A stretch of 64,000 nucleotides of DNA from Xanthostigma xanthostigma (Eukaryota > Arthropoda > Insecta > Raphidioptera > Raphidiidae), in contig OY754468.1 of NCBI GenBank assembly GCA_963575645.1, positions 1,922,001 through 1,986,000 on the forward strand. The letters are read 5' to 3'. A model generated the notes under the pieces. The model saw only the letters and a list, made by a program, of their open reading frames with translations. It was not told where the DNA came from and ran no database searches. Below are positions 9,910 through 21,771 of the stretch, piece by piece. Numbering within the stretch: the first letter of the stretch is position 1; each line of letters opens with the position of its first letter. A program made the position numbers and the translations under genes.

Positions 9910-11397
9910 TCAGTTGCCCTGTTGTTCGTTTCCCGAACGATCAAAAACTTGTCGGCGACAACACTGCCATGAACTGATTCCGGTTTTTCCGCATCGATGG
10001 CAAAATTGAGTTCGCGGAGCGGAACACGCTACAAATCGGTGACCAGTTTGTTGACAATTCCAGCATTTTAAATCCTGAATAGCAGCAACCGATTCGAAAC
10101 GACTTCGTTGCTGTCTTAAAGCAGGGTTCGATGTCAAATCGGATTTTCTTGAGGTTGTATTATAAGCCAAGTCTGGCTCTAACAAGAGATGTGCAGGTGG
10201 GGGTGGTTGGTAGTGCTCCACGTAATATCGGTTGAGCTCCAACTGTTTACCGTAATTTACGAACTGACTTACGCTATTAAAACGATGAATTCCCATTTGC
10301 GATTGATAAAATGGGGCTACGTTTCTTCGAATAATGGAAAGCTTATATTCCTCCGACATAGGTACCGACAATCGGTGAAATACATTTTCCATGACTGCCA
10401 CATACATTGAAATGGTTTCATTCAGCCCCTGTGTACGGAGGCGTATTTCTTCCAGCAGACGAAAATCATAGTCCATCGGCTGGAATTCCTCCTTTAACGC
10501 CCGACAAACCTCATCCCAATTCCTGAATTGATTGCGATTAGCCCGGTACCAAATGAGAGCTTTTCCACTTAGTAATTCTGTTATGCTTTCATATAATTCT
10601 CGAACACATACATGTCTGGAAACTCTATATTCGTCTACCCGCTCCAGAAAAGCGTTCACACTTTGTGATTCGCTGTCACCTGTAAACGAGAGCTGCCATT
10701 TAGCGACTGGAATAGATTGAGATTTCGCAAATGATTCCATGGCGGTCTCTCGGTTCCTATTTAAAGCATTCGGAAAATTTTCTGTACTAGTCGCTACCCA
10801 GGATATATTTGAGGGAGGCTCCGTCCAATTGTCTCTTAGTATTGTGTCGTTCCTTGGAGGAATACTTTCCAAGTTCAGCGTTGAGAACGTTTGGACCGTA
10901 TCGGCCATAACTCGAATAGTGCTGGCTGCTTCATTGGGAAGATCCAACAACGACTGTTCCTGATTGCTAGGTTCCCTTGTCGATCCAGCATCAGGCGCAT
11001 TGAAAAGAGCTCGGGATTCTAACTCATCTTGTAAGTCTGAGGTTCTCACTCTTGAGTCAGCTAATATTTGTTCTTCTTCCTCGCTCTCTGTTATAAATGT
11101 ATTCAATCGTTGATGTAAATCATTCAGACAAGACCTTAACGTGCGTATTTCAGCCAAAGGGGTGCGTCCATCGATTTCCGCGATGGTGCAGCGAAGGTCT
11201 GTAAATTTTGAGCATAACCGCGAATACTCGTCAGTAGAAAAGGGAATTTGAATTTGGTGAAAATTATGACCTGCATTCTCAAGAGTGAGAACAGAACGTA
11301 GGCGTTTCCGAAGTTGTGCTACGGTATCCTCTGAGGATATACCTCGTCGTCGAAGTTCTTTAGCCAACTCACTCTTATTTAGCCGATCAACGTCCAT
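9910..11397 (-). CDS. gag: Ty3/gypsy Gag protein
   Basis: The 495-residue Gag forms the particle that packages element RNA. I chose ATG 11397 because the frame further upstream has no ATG. The N-terminus has a SAP-like helix motif (LNKSELAKELRRRG). The middle (about 230-420) has the tryptophan- and leucine-rich pattern of retrotransposon capsid domains. A zinc knuckle CX2CX4HX4C lies near residues 445-458. A second cysteine cluster follows but lacks the usual histidine. Gag ends at 9910, 69 bases before the pol ATG, with pol in the -1 frame. No internal stop is seen, so it looks functional. Confidence 0.88.
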   Translation of the reverse strand: MDVDRLNKSELAKELRRRGISSEDTVAQLRKRLRSVLTLENAGHNFHQIQIPFSTDEYSRLCSKFTDLRCTIAEIDGRTPLAEIRTLRSCLNDLHQRLNTFITESEEEEQILADSRVRTSDLQDELESRALFNAPDAGSTREPSNQEQSLLDLPNEAASTIRVMADTVQTFSTLNLESIPPRNDTILRDNWTEPPSNISWVATSTENFPNALNRNRETAMESFAKSQSIPVAKWQLSFTGDSESQSVNAFLERVDEYRVSRHVCVRELYESITELLSGKALIWYRANRNQFRNWDEVCRALKEEFQPMDYDFRLLEEIRLRTQGLNETISMYVAVMENVFHRLSVPMSEEYKLSIIRRNVAPFYQSQMGIHRFNSVSQFVNYGKQLELNRYYVEHYQPPPPAHLLLEPDLAYNTTSRKSDLTSNPALRQQRSRFESVAAIQDLKCWNCQQTGHRFVACSAPRTQFCHRCGKTGISSWQCCRRQVFDRSGNEQQGN

Positions 11398-11634
11398 TTC
11401 TTTGGAACTATTGCCTAACGATATTATAGTCGAATTACTACAACAGTTGTAAGCTAAACCGTTAATTAAGAAGCTAATTGAACAGAATAAATCCACCAAA
11501 TCGATTGCGAAATATAATACGTTCGAAAGGAACGTATTAGATCATGTCAAGGTTAAATTAACCGTTAAGTTAAAATTCGTCAATTCAAGGTTTCTTTGTC
11601 TTGGAGATAAAGTGTATTTTTATTTATTTTTACT

Positions 11635-11652
11635 GCCCCACGTTGGGCGCCA
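11635..11652 (-). other. Primer binding site, tRNA-Lys type
   Basis: On the element strand, TGGCGCCCAACGTGGGGC lies a few bases inside the 5' LTR. It is complementary to the CCA-tailed 3' end of insect tRNA-Lys(CUU), as I recall that tRNA. The same 18 bases occur at 45081-45098. Confidence 0.85.
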
Positions 11653-11657
11653 AAATT

Positions 11658-12882
11658 TATTAAGCGCTAAACGTGCGAAATTAAAAAGGGCTGGCTGCTT
11701 GTGAAGTCGTAAAAAAATTGTGCGTCGGCTAACAAAACTGGCAGAGTAGGGGGGGTCTACCGCGAAAATAATTTGCCAGCTAAAGATATTAATTTGGGCG
11801 CCACGACTCTCCCACGCACTTTAAGTAGCTTAACTTGTTGAGTCGGAACAAGTTCTCCGATCCCCAAACAAAGAAAATGTGATATTGTTGCGGAGGAATT
11901 TTACTTCAAAAAAAATTATATAAATAAGCTTACCAAATTACTAAAGTAATAATTTCACCTTAATAAATGTACTGAAAATAAATTATTATATATTTACGTT
12001 CGTATAAATATTCACAAATACTGGACACCAATACTCAAATAAACTAAGATTAACTGCTACGCCCGTTTGTGCCAATTAGGATGTAATCTAATTTACAAAC
12101 TTTATTTATATTAATTCACAACGAGGTCAACCAATAGCCAAAATTTAAACTAATCCGCACAAACGGTAAGTTTTACAAATTATAAAAAAATAAATCTAGC
12201 CCCAGCGCCGGTAATTTGTTATCATACTATAAAAAAATATCTTTTCTTTTATGTCAGCCAATAACAAATTTCCTTAGATTATAATTCTATTCTAAATAAT
12301 AATAAATTATAATTATTGAATTTATCAATTAATTACTCTTACTCTACCAAAATGTTTTCTTTTCGTTTCCGTGACTACTCCAATGAATAATACACGGCAC
12401 CAGATTTATTAAATATAAAATATTATCCAGAGCGAATGTCACAATCGTTTGCCCTTGAAAAGTCAATAGAGAACGTTGCACCACTTACCAAACTCTAATC
12501 GTTCGTTTAATTATATTATCCATAAATCAGAAATGATTACCGTTAGTAATCGGGTCAGCTATACTATGAACTTTCCAGAAACTAAAAATGAGCACCAGAC
12601 GACTCCGCGTAGTCTGCTAATTCTGAATGACAACCCGGACGCTCAATTTCGATTAAATTTCTTTATCACTTCCCAGGCGCGTTCGTATGTACTAATGCAC
12701 TAATGTACAAATAATATTCAAAAATAATTGCAAAGTACGACCCTTTTTAAAATCCGATTTCCACCAAAAAAATACCTCTTTTTTTTTTCAATCCACCTCA
12801 CTCCCCTTTATTTTCCTTGACAACCTCTTTTTATCATTTTTCATGGCTTACTCCCCGGACCATTGTCAAACTGAACATAACA
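11658..12882 (-). repeat. 5' LTR of the Ty3 element (1225 bp)
   Basis: It is the partner of 5433-6657 with the same length and ends. It would hold the element promoter. I could not place a TATA box or start site with confidence. Confidence 0.93.
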
Positions 12883-14053
12883 GTACAATCATTTCAATTT
12901 TGTTACATGTTTTTACTGACATCGTAAATTAAGAAAAAACTTTTTTGCTTATTTTTACGCCATTTTATAATTGTTTTTTTAACCTAAAGTAGACAACTTT
13001 AAATGGTGGTAGGTGGGTAGCGCGGGTGGTATGGTCACTTGGAGTCAACTGAATTATAAAAATTAAATTGGTTATTGTTTCGTAGGCTTGTGGCTCTATC
13101 CCGTACTAGAAATAAACATTTTTATTGATAAATAACAAAATGGCGGGTATTAGAAAAAAACAACGAGAAAATCGTGATTTTTTCGTTGAAAATCGGTTAA
13201 AAAAGTAGAAATAATTTTTATAGTTAAGTAATTCTAGTACCGGACGGAGCTATTGTTGTGTAGAATACCCTGTGCAAAATTGAAAGCAATCGGTTGTATA
13301 CAATTGTTTCAATCACTCGCGCCGCTTAGAAAAACGTAGTTTTGAGAAAAACGCGTTTAAAGTTTTGATATCAGATTTCTTACAAAAAAATAAAAATGAA
13401 TATTTACACTAATCAGCTAATAATAATAATAATACCTGATCTATAGTAAACCTTCCGTTTCTTCAAAGGCATCGTTATCTGTTAATTTTTTTGCTCTACT
13501 CTGCGAGATAACTATTGAGAGGTAAGAGCACGTAAGAGTCTTACCGTAAGACCGTTGCTGCTCTCGACTATATGCTATAGCTTTGTAAATATTTAATATT
13601 TCGGTCTAAAATTTTCAAAGTAAGTATATCTCAATAAGTATATTATACTTACTAAAAATGTAAAAAAATAAATTCGATTTTTCGAAACCCGAACACCAGA
13701 CTACGTCCTTAATCTATAGTTCACAAACTCAAAAACGTGTTAAGGCTTGAAGTAGTCCGTACAAAAATGGCCGATGGCTCATTGAATTCGAAATGACGTC
13801 TTGAAAAATGCATTAAAATATTTTATTAGCACATAAGAAATTGCAAAAGTTATAAACAAACTAAGATGAAGGAATTTAGTTTTTCGTTGATATCTCAGAA
13901 AAAAATCGGAAAATGATTCTTAAAAAGGAGGAAATTTCCAATAAGAAAGTCCCAAATTTCCCGGGACACTATCTCTATTATTCATAGTTTTAATTTAACA
14001 TTGAAAATAGGGTTTCGCGCAGCTGTTATAGCTCGAGCGCACACCCTGTTGAG

Positions 14054-15626
14054 AGAGATAGAGATAGAGATTTATTGGTTTTAAATTATACAGAAAGTTA
14101 AAAAACACGTCAAAAAGTACATACAAACTAAGGCAAATTATTTGCCTCTAAAAATTCTCTAACAGAATAAAAGCATTCCCTAAGTAGATATTTATAAATA
14201 ATTTTTTTAAATAATTCTAATTTCTTGTTCCTTGTTTCCATAGTTAGTTTGTTAAATAATTGAATTCCTAAGTAATTAGGGCCATATGTGGTGTTTTTAT
14301 TATGGAAAAGAGGAACAAGAAAATTTTCTTTGTTCCTAGTATTATATTGGTGCAGAGACATGTGATCAATAAAGTTCCCTGAATTTTTTTTAATAAACAT
14401 CAAGCATTTATAAATATACTGACACGGTAGTGTTAAAATATTTAATTGTAAGAACAACGGCTTGCAACTATCCCGAGGCTTAGCATTACACAAGATTCTT
14501 ATTGCTCTTTTTTGCAAAATAAATAGTCTATATGCAGATGGGGCATTGCCCCAAATTTCAAGTCCATACAATAATTGAGAATGGAAAAGGGCAAAATAGG
14601 CTGTTCTTAGCACATATAGATCTACATTTTTTGATAGTTGTCTGAGCAAATACAGTGTTCTTGAAAGTTTACATTGTATGTTAGTTATATGATTCTTCCA
14701 AGTTATTTTACTGTCAATGGTAAGACCAAGTAAATTAATTGAACCAGTGCTAACATTACCAAAAAATCGCAAAGTTTGCGTTTTTTGGGTGTTAAGTGTT
14801 AGCTTATTCGCCGTGAACCACAGCAGGGCCTCCGACTGTGCAAATCTACTTTTGATTTGTAAGTTCGATTTATCTATGTCTTGTACTAACATAGTTGTAT
14901 CATCAGCATATAAAAAGGTCGTAGCTGCTTTAATATTAGCCACAATGTCATTGATGTACACAATGAAAAGGACCGGTCCGAGGACCGAGCCCTGTGGTAC
15001 ACCGTGCCGCATTAACTTTTGTTCTGATTTATTTTCTCCGGTTTGAACATATTGATATCTATTAGTTAAATAGGAAGACATTAGGGTCAAAGCAGTACCT
15101 CTGAAACCATAAACTGATAGTTTTTTTAATAAAATTTCATGTGAAACACAGTCAAAAGCCTTACTGAGATCCACGGCAACAGCTTCGGTTAACAAGCCGG
15201 TGTTTTTCCCCTCAAAAACAGTGTTTAAAACATTTATTAAAGCTTCAATAGTTGAACCTTTAGCTCTGAAAGCAAACTGATGGTTAGTAAAAGTTTTATT
15301 GATTTCAAGGAAAGATATTATCCTAGATTTTAAAATGTATTCTAAAATTTTAGAAAAAATTGGAATTATGGAAATCGGTCGATAATTCGACGGATCATTA
15401 ACATCTCCTTTCTTATGAATTGGTATGACTTTGCTAATTTTTAAAGTTTTAGGAAATACACTATTTTCAATACAACTATTGAAAATATGAGCCAAAGGTT
15501 CAGCTATTGTATCAGAGACGCTTTTAAGAATTTTACTATTTAAATCGAATACGTCCCTGCACTCACTGGAACTTAAATTATTAATAATATTTTTGACTTC
15601 AAAAGCATCAGTAGGCGTGAAAAAAA
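14054..15626 (-). mobile_element. 5'-truncated non-LTR (LINE) retrotransposon
   Basis: The 3' tail lies at the left as an AGAGAT repeat (14054-14073). The 5' end is cut within the ORF2 region. Target duplication TTGAG is at 14049-14053 and 15627-15631. Loss of the 5' end with a short tail repeat is typical of target-primed reverse transcription. The sequence resembles the CR1/Jockey group. Confidence 0.8.
14128..15626 (-). pseudogene. Non-LTR reverse transcriptase, C-terminal part
   Basis: About 500 codons are open without a stop. They cover the reverse transcriptase core and the C-terminal tail of a CR1/Jockey-like ORF2 protein. Visible motifs are NYRPISIIP, AFDCVSH, GVPQGSVLGP and the catalytic YADD (in LYADDTTMLV), then LQKRAIRIL near the end. 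The endonuclease domain and any ORF1 are missing. Upstream codons that read in frame come from the host repeat, so there is no authentic start. It cannot move by itself, but the lack of stops suggests a fairly young insertion. Confidence 0.82.
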
Positions 15627-15860
15627 TTGAGCACAACGCATAAAATATTTTTTTTATAGTATTAAATAACAACTTAAAAATTTAAATAAATCATGGTGTC
15701 ATCTTAACACTTGAAAGAATAAAGTTCCTTTGATAAAACTTTTTAAATTAATTTTTAAAAAAGTGACTAACTATTTTTTTCGAAAAACCGTCTCCATTGA
15801 CAACAACAAAAAATGCTTAAATATTTAGCCTATCAATTTTTTGCTTCATGGAGCCCTTTT

Positions 15861-16674
15861 AAATATAGATACACAAGATTACGTAATATAAATATTTAAA
15901 AGTTATTTATTTTGTATATTACAAATTTTTAAAGAAAAAAAAATGACACATCTATCATTTTTTTAAAAGAAATAAAGGAATTTTTTTTTTATTTTGTTTA
16001 AAAACGGGTTCTCGTCAGAAAGTATACTTATGTAAATAGCAAACATGCTGTATTATCGGCAGGGTACTGTACTATAGTGCCCGCGGTGAGAGTTGAAGTC
16101 AGGCACGTCATCAATAATATGGTAGTGAACGCCTACTTGCCCGTAGACACTGGCGTGTGGAATAAATTCGATATATCCATTTATAGCGGTAGAATAAAAA
16201 TAAACACTCGACGCACATGGATCTCCGAAACAGCCAATAGCAAGCTAGAAGGCGGGCGCAATGCGTTCACGTCATTATGACGCGGTGGCTATTCTATACA
16301 ATTCGACTTTTTCTTTTATTCGATTGTCGAAAATACGCACAATGGCAGAGTCGTCAATTAAAATTGAAACAAAACAATCCCTTCAATTTTCTAAAATGTA
16401 CAAACGTCTTTTGTTTAGTTTTTCCCTTTGAAATGTCGCCCACATATTAACATATTTGCGTTGGCTGGATATATCAACGAACAAATTAACGTAATTTCGA
16501 GAATTCTAAACTGCTAATACTCGCATGTTTAGTTTAAAACACGAATTATATCCGTTTATACAATATAGATGCGCGACAACTAAAGTACAAATAAACACGG
16601 ATGTGTATGCGAGACCAGAAGTTTCACTTCTGTAGTGTGTATACTATAAAACACAGAACACTTTTTAAATAAGG
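15861..16674. other. Gene-less AT-rich stretch
   Basis: I see no recognised gene or repeat copy here. A less AT-rich part at about 16075-16290 has a chance frame, without motifs. Confidence 0.3.
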
Positions 16675-16995
16675 TATAGTACGCGCCGCACGAATCTAAA
16701 AGACTCGGAAGTTAGATGCGGATGCAGGCTTGCGCTTGTATACAGTCTGTTGAAAAACTACAAACTCGCAACTCAACGAAACTAACATAGCAGTAACGAC
16801 TTGACAATAGCGTACTCGACTGTACTTTAAAGCAGGAAAGCTACAAGTGACAAAGGCAACGAGCGATCACGGCCAATCACCGACGTGCGCACGTTTCGTG
16901 CAGGTAGGTGGGAGTATCAACGGCTTTAAAATGTGCCTTTGTGACGCTGTTTGTGACTAACTTCAGAACCTTTTAGATCCGTGGCGCGTATTATA
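16675..16995. mobile_element. TIR element 'GTACGCGCCACG', copy 1
   Basis: Ends read TATAGTACGCGCC and, inverted, TATAATACGCGCC, each followed by (G/C)ACG-ATCTAAAAG. Relatives: 45515-45834, 60960-61264 and fragment 39246-39341. It is about 305-320 bp, non-coding and TA-flanked, so a MITE of unknown superfamily. Confidence 0.6.
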
Positions 16996-17309
16996 ACTGA
17001 AGTTGTAACCGTAACTATTACAAATGTTTCGCTCGATTCACCCGATTTTCTGTAGGTGCAAGTACTTATATACGTCGAGGGTTTTCTTTTGTTCCGATAG
17101 TATTATCACAGCCAATGAAGTTGACATGTTGATGAATGGGCGGTACCACGTGATATTGTGTGATGAAAAACGACTTTTATATAGCACGCACTTTATTACT
17201 GCAATTTGCGCGCCAGCGTTTCAATTATTTCCCAGAGTTTCTCGTAAATGATGGACCGAGTGTACAAAACCGGTTTTACACTCGTAAATATAATTTTTTG
17301 TTACTGAAT

Positions 17310-18130
17310 TTTATATTTTAACTACAGTTCGGCGTCGCTCGAATTTGTAGATTGCCACCGTTTTTTCGTCGACTTTACGTTGCAAAATTGGTATTACTAA
17401 GCCTCCATTGTCCGTCCGTCCGTCTGTCTGTGGGTTGTATCCATAGATATATGTTTAATAGATTGCGGATACACTAGCGCCTCTTGTACCTTTTAGAAGC
17501 CATTTTGTCCGTGGAAAACGCCGTAAAAAGCGCGCGAGTTTCAAAAATATTAATTATTTTATAATAAGATTTTATTGAGAAAAACGACAAAACTCACAGT
17601 AAACAGTGATATTTCGCTCCAAAACCTATTTTTATACCGAAACGTTTCAAAAATTACAAAATTGAACATAAATATAATGTAAGCTCAGAATATATTTTTA
17701 CATTTTCAATTTGGCATCAAGGTTACAAACACATTGATGCCAATCTGACAATGTAAAATGTTCTAAGCTTTTATATTATATTTATGCACAGTTTTGTAAT
17801 TTTTGAAACGTTTCAATATAAAAATAGGTTTTGGAGCAAAATATCACTGTTTACTGCGAGTTTTATTGTTTTTCCAGTAACATCATATTTAGAATATTTA
17901 ATCTTTTTGAATCCCGCGCGCTATTTACGGCGTTTTCCACGTACAAATTGGCTTCCATATGGCTTCTAATTGGAACCATTCCGCATAATGCTCAAGGATA
18001 GGTATCCGCTATCTATTAATATATATATAATTCTATGGCTGTATCTCACGAACCGTAATAGGTAAGAGAGTTGAAATTTTCACAGAGTGTGTATTTTTAT
18101 TGCCGCTACTATATAACAACAAATGATGAA
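17310..18130. repeat. Lepidopteran-type repeat split by a foldback
   Basis: 'cctccattgtccgtccgtcc' (17402) and 'ggctgtatctcacgaaccgt' (about 18035) are adjacent parts of one repeat in moth and butterfly DNA as I recall it. The foldback at 17496-17956 separates them. A short piece at 17310-17400 belongs to the family at 32.2, 45.4, 49.0 and 57.5 kb. Confidence 0.45.
17496..17956. repeat. Foldback element with about 180-bp arms
   Basis: The arms, about 17496-17690 and 17775-17956, are inverted copies of each other ('ggaaaacgccgta' against 'tacggcgttttcc', 'acagtgatatttcgctcc' against 'ggagcaaaatatcactgt'). It is non-coding and would form a long hairpin if transcribed. Confidence 0.65.
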
Positions 18131-18784
18131 AATCCAATTTTATCATTCCAACTCACAAGTGGGGAATGGTGCGAGTTTAAGTCAAAAATCACTTTTCAAA
18201 ATTTTTTTCGTTTTGAGGTCCCTCAAAAACATATTTTTGTAAAAACTCTGTGCACCTGTTTGTCTGAGAACACGATACAGGTCAAACGGATGAACGGATT
18301 GAAACCAAATTTTGGGAGGATGTTTGATACGAAGAGCCCTATTGTTTTTGGGGAAAATCGGCGCATGCGCAGAAGAAATATATGCGATAGCGTTGTTTTT
18401 TATATAATAATGGTATACTTTTCATAACGGTTTATTATTCTATTTATTTTTTCAAGAAAGTTTTATTGAAAAATTTTTTTTCTTAACTTTATAGTTCCGG
18501 AAATATTTTGAAAATAAAAAAAATCAGCTCTTCTTTTGTTTTGTAGATCTGTCAGAAATAAACTCGTTAAGCATGCTTTGATTAAATTTTACATGACGTG
18601 GAACATACTACAGTAAAACCTCGTTAACACGAACTCGTAAAAATCAGGCAAAAAGTTCGTGTTATGTGGGAGTTCGTGTAAACCGAGTATGGCATAAAAT
18701 ACGGTCATTTTTTATACGCTTTATATTAGTTTGGGTTGTAAATATGTATGTATGTAACTAACTCCGTAACGGAATCTTTGAGCA

Positions 18785-19204
18785 TAATTTTCACCAATTT
18801 CCCGAAGTCTGATTAATTTGAAACTTTGCATACGTATCAAGGACCGATGACAATGCAATAATTTGATAACAGTTTCCCATTATCCTTATTAGGACCCCCA
18901 GGATTAATAAATTCTTTTATAGATCCTCTGTAGTAAACGCTTTATTTTCACCAATTTCCCGAAGTCTGATTAATTTGAAACTTTGCATACGTATCAAGGA
19001 CCGATGACAATGCAATAATTTGATAACAGTTTCCCATTATCCTTATTAGGACCCCCAGGATTAATAAATTCTTTTATAGATCCTCAGATTAATTTGAAAC
19101 TTTGCATACGTATCAAGGACCGATGACAATGCAATAATTTGATAACAGTTTCCCATTATCCTTATTAGGACCCCCAGGATTAATAAATTCTTTTATAGAT
19201 CCTC
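18785..19204 (+). repeat. Tandem repeat, about 3 copies of ~120-160 bp
   Basis: Near-identical units contain 'gaaactttgcatacgtatca' and end 'tcttttatagatcctc'. The third unit lacks the first part. High identity implies recent local duplication inside the pogo-like element. Confidence 0.8.
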
Positions 19205-19226
19205 AAACTAAAAAGTGAAAAATAAA

Positions 19227-19441
19227 ATATAGTTTAAAAAAAACTAAAAAACACGCTTTATATCGCACTAAAAAGTAAAAAATAATTGTTTTAAAATAAG
19301 CTTAAAAAGCGTTGGGCGCTCGATGTACGAAAATGTGGAACAAAGCGCCCCACGCTTTTTAAGCTTATTTTAAAACAATTATTTTTTACTTTTTAGTGCG
19401 ATATAAAGCGTGTTTTTTAGTTTTTTTTAAACTATATTTTT
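19227..19441. repeat. Palindrome with ~90-bp arms
   Basis: Arms 'aaaacacgctttatatcg...' and its inverse flank a short apex 'gcgctcgatgtacgaaaatg'. The apex and outer arms recur at 23905-24205, and a looser version is at 49755-49918. Confidence 0.7.
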
Positions 19442-20174
19442 AAGTGTCAAATCATGATTTATTTTAAGTAAACATTGAATAATTATTTATTATAAATTAT
19501 CTAATAACATTAATTGTTCTTAAATATTATCTGAGTTTGAAAGTTTGTTTTTATTTGTTTACAAAATACATTTCAATAAATAAGAGGGGAAACATTTTGA
19601 GGTATGTTTCTATTTATAGGATTTCGAGTGAATTTTTAATCTCTCAGTCCTTTGTCTATTTTTAGAATGTGAGTTAATTACTTTTGTAATCCCTTAAGCG
19701 AATCTTTTCTTTTAGTTGTATTGTATATTCATTGACCAAAATGATCAAAATATATGATTTGAGAATTTTTGTAGTTCGTATTATCCGATAATTAACCGTG
19801 AAGGGACGAAAAAGTTGTTCGAAGTTCGTATTAACGAGGGTTCGTGTTAACCGAATATAATTACATTAAAGCTTATGTGACCATTGTCGAGAGCAAATTT
19901 TTGTTCGCGTTAAACCGAAATTCGTGTTAACCGTGTTCGTGTTAACGAGGGTTTACTGTAGCCATTACCCGCATCACCTCACGCGATATAAGAAATTTTA
20001 TTCCCTTTATTATACTATATCAAATATCAATATTTCTTGAAGTTGGAATGGTCCCGTCGCCCAATTGGCTGGAATTTTTTTTATACACAATACATTCTAT
20101 ATTATACATACACAAACCGCAACAACATGCTACGCACGTACACAGTATAACAAAACAAGCGTCCGCTAACGGTG

Positions 20175-20445
20175 CGTTTATACAGCATGTATACTCGAAC
20201 ATTTATTAAAATACAATATTATGATAACTCTCGCATACAGCACAGTACGACCGCTAAGCATCAGATATAGCCACGGTATACCGTACAGTTCGGATAGTTC
20301 ATCTGAACTCATTACAAGTTGGCAAACTGAGCGCGTCCTATCTTCGAGACTCGATTCCCGCGATGGACGAACTATTTACATCCCTACATGTTTGTACGGA
20401 ACCCTCCGTGCGCGAGTCCGACTCGCACTTGGCCGGTTTCTTTTT
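20175..20445 (+). repeat. Lepidopteran-type dispersed repeat, copy 2
   Basis: It parallels 3510-3760 and ends 'cgcgagtccgactcgcactt', then 'ggccggtttctt', an ending I recall from many lepidopteran sequences. No genuine ORF. Confidence 0.5.
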
Positions 20446-21009
20446 TAAATAGAGTACATTGTTACCGGGGCATAAAGTTGGCGACTACGAATGAGGGTGG
20501 CGTTAAGTTTAGATTACGAAACAATCCACGTGTAAAGCAGTTTATAAAAGTTACATTTTAAAAATATACTGTTATCACACCATTCATTAATAAATTTTGA
20601 TTAACAAAAAAGTTGAAGAACGTTAGTACAAACTTTTCTCCCTTCTTTGCTTTTCTTTTGTAAGTTATTTGAATCTTTAGTTTATGAATTGAAAAATTAA
20701 TGCTAACTCTATACTTATTCATATTATACGAAGTGACTCAAAATTCTTTATGATTAAAAAAATCCCCTATTTGCTACAGTTGAATATACCACAACACCTT
20801 GTCTTAAATTTCCGTGCGACGGAAGTAGTTGTAGGAATACAACCACGGTACTAGTATAAAGGAATTAGTCAACTCGCTAACAGATGGCAGTAAAAAATAA
20901 ATGAAAAGAAGTTTGCGCTGTTCCAAAGAATTATTCTATAGATGGCGGTTACTTAGTTATTTGGGGTCATATATTTAATAATCAACTATATGAACCATTG
21001 TCTATCTAC

Positions 21010-21340
21010 TCAATGTGCGGTGAGTGTACGCAACAAAGCATATCGAAAATATATCTGCGTCTCTTTCTTCGATGTAATTCCCTGATTTTTCCGATGATAG
21101 GATTGGTTAATGTACTTGCATTCAATCTGAATAAAGTATCTCTGTTTCAAAAACTTTGTCTTTTTCTATGACGTTAACATGGGCGTACCCAGCTTTTGGC
21201 CCCCGTGCTTGTTTTGCCCTCCTGGATACGCTAGTGCTTACGGCGTAAAAAAAGACAGAAGTATATGTTTGCACCCTAATAGTTCGATTGCGATTTTATT
21301 CCTATGCTCAGTATAGAATAAAAGTATATGTTTTGGGTTA
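21010..21340 (+). repeat. Dispersed repeat, inverted relative of 3979-4380
   Basis: It shares 'atatctgcgtctctttcttc', 'aaaactttgtctttttctat' and 'gcgattttattcctatgctc' with 4.0-4.4 kb and 56.9-57.3 kb. Non-coding. Confidence 0.55.
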
Positions 21341-21771
21341 ACAAATGTATGTTTTATTTCTTAATAGTAAATCGAGACTCCAATTAACACTTTTACGAGT
21401 TCTCGGATTAGAACCTGGAAAATGGGGGCTTGTAATAGAGAAGCTACAGAAACGCCGTATAAACAAAGTCTACTCTCGAATATTGTAAGCTAAAATAATT
21501 TCCTTGTAATTAATTTCGAAGCATATTAAATTTATAACCATCCAATTATCTGTTTCCAATATTAATTTATGTATATTGCCATTGAGTATCACTTATGATC
21601 CAGTCTGTAGCATGAAACCGTTAACCGTGTCTTCCCTCCGATGCAAAGGGTAGGTGGTATGGCGGGTATAAGGTTGTGGGTAGATGTTATTGATCTCTAA
21701 TTCATGGATTATGTATAGATTGTTAGTCCCTGTATAACTTATGGATCCTCAGAAATTCCAAGACGTACTGA

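Larger units (their letters stand above)
5433..12882 (-). mobile_element. Complete Ty3/gypsy LTR retrotransposon (7450 bp)
   Basis: In order on the minus strand it has the 5' LTR, a tRNA-Lys primer site, gag, pol in a -1 frame, a polypurine tract and the 3' LTR. The two LTRs have the same length and look nearly identical. GTAC is duplicated at 5429-5432 and 12883-12886. There is no envelope gene. Gag and Pol are both open, with no stop or frameshift apart from the expected -1 step. Matching LTRs, intact ORFs and a perfect duplication point to a recent insertion. Confidence 0.93.
5357..13712. mobile_element. piggyBac-type (TTAA) element split by a Ty3 retrotransposon
   Basis: It is bounded by TTAA at 5357-5360 and 13709-13712, with inverted ends reading AAGGACGTAGTC from both sides. 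Element sequence is 5361-5428 plus 12887-13708, and the middle is the LTR retrotransposon. An inverted relative lies at 35671-36871 and is continuous across the interruption point. There is no transposase, so it is non-autonomous. The piggyBac assignment rests on the TTAA duplication only. Confidence 0.65.
13720..15860 (-). repeat. AT-rich dispersed repeat, copy B, split by a non-LTR element
   Basis: It is the inverted relative of 440-1330: 'agctgttatagctcgagcg' near 14020 and 'cgaaaaaccgtctcc' near 15781. The two halves are separated by 14054-15626, flanked by TTGAG on both sides. Confidence 0.55.
18611..19958. mobile_element. pogo-like TIR element with internal tandem repeats and palindrome
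   Basis: It is flanked by TA on both sides, with ends CAGTAAAACCTCGTTAACAC and, inverted, CAGTAAACCCTCGTTAACAC. Further motifs like 'gttcgtgttaaccga' repeat inside the ends, as in pogo-group elements. There is no transposase frame. Inside are about three copies of a roughly 140-bp unit (18785-19204) and a palindrome (19227-19441). Confidence 0.65.
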
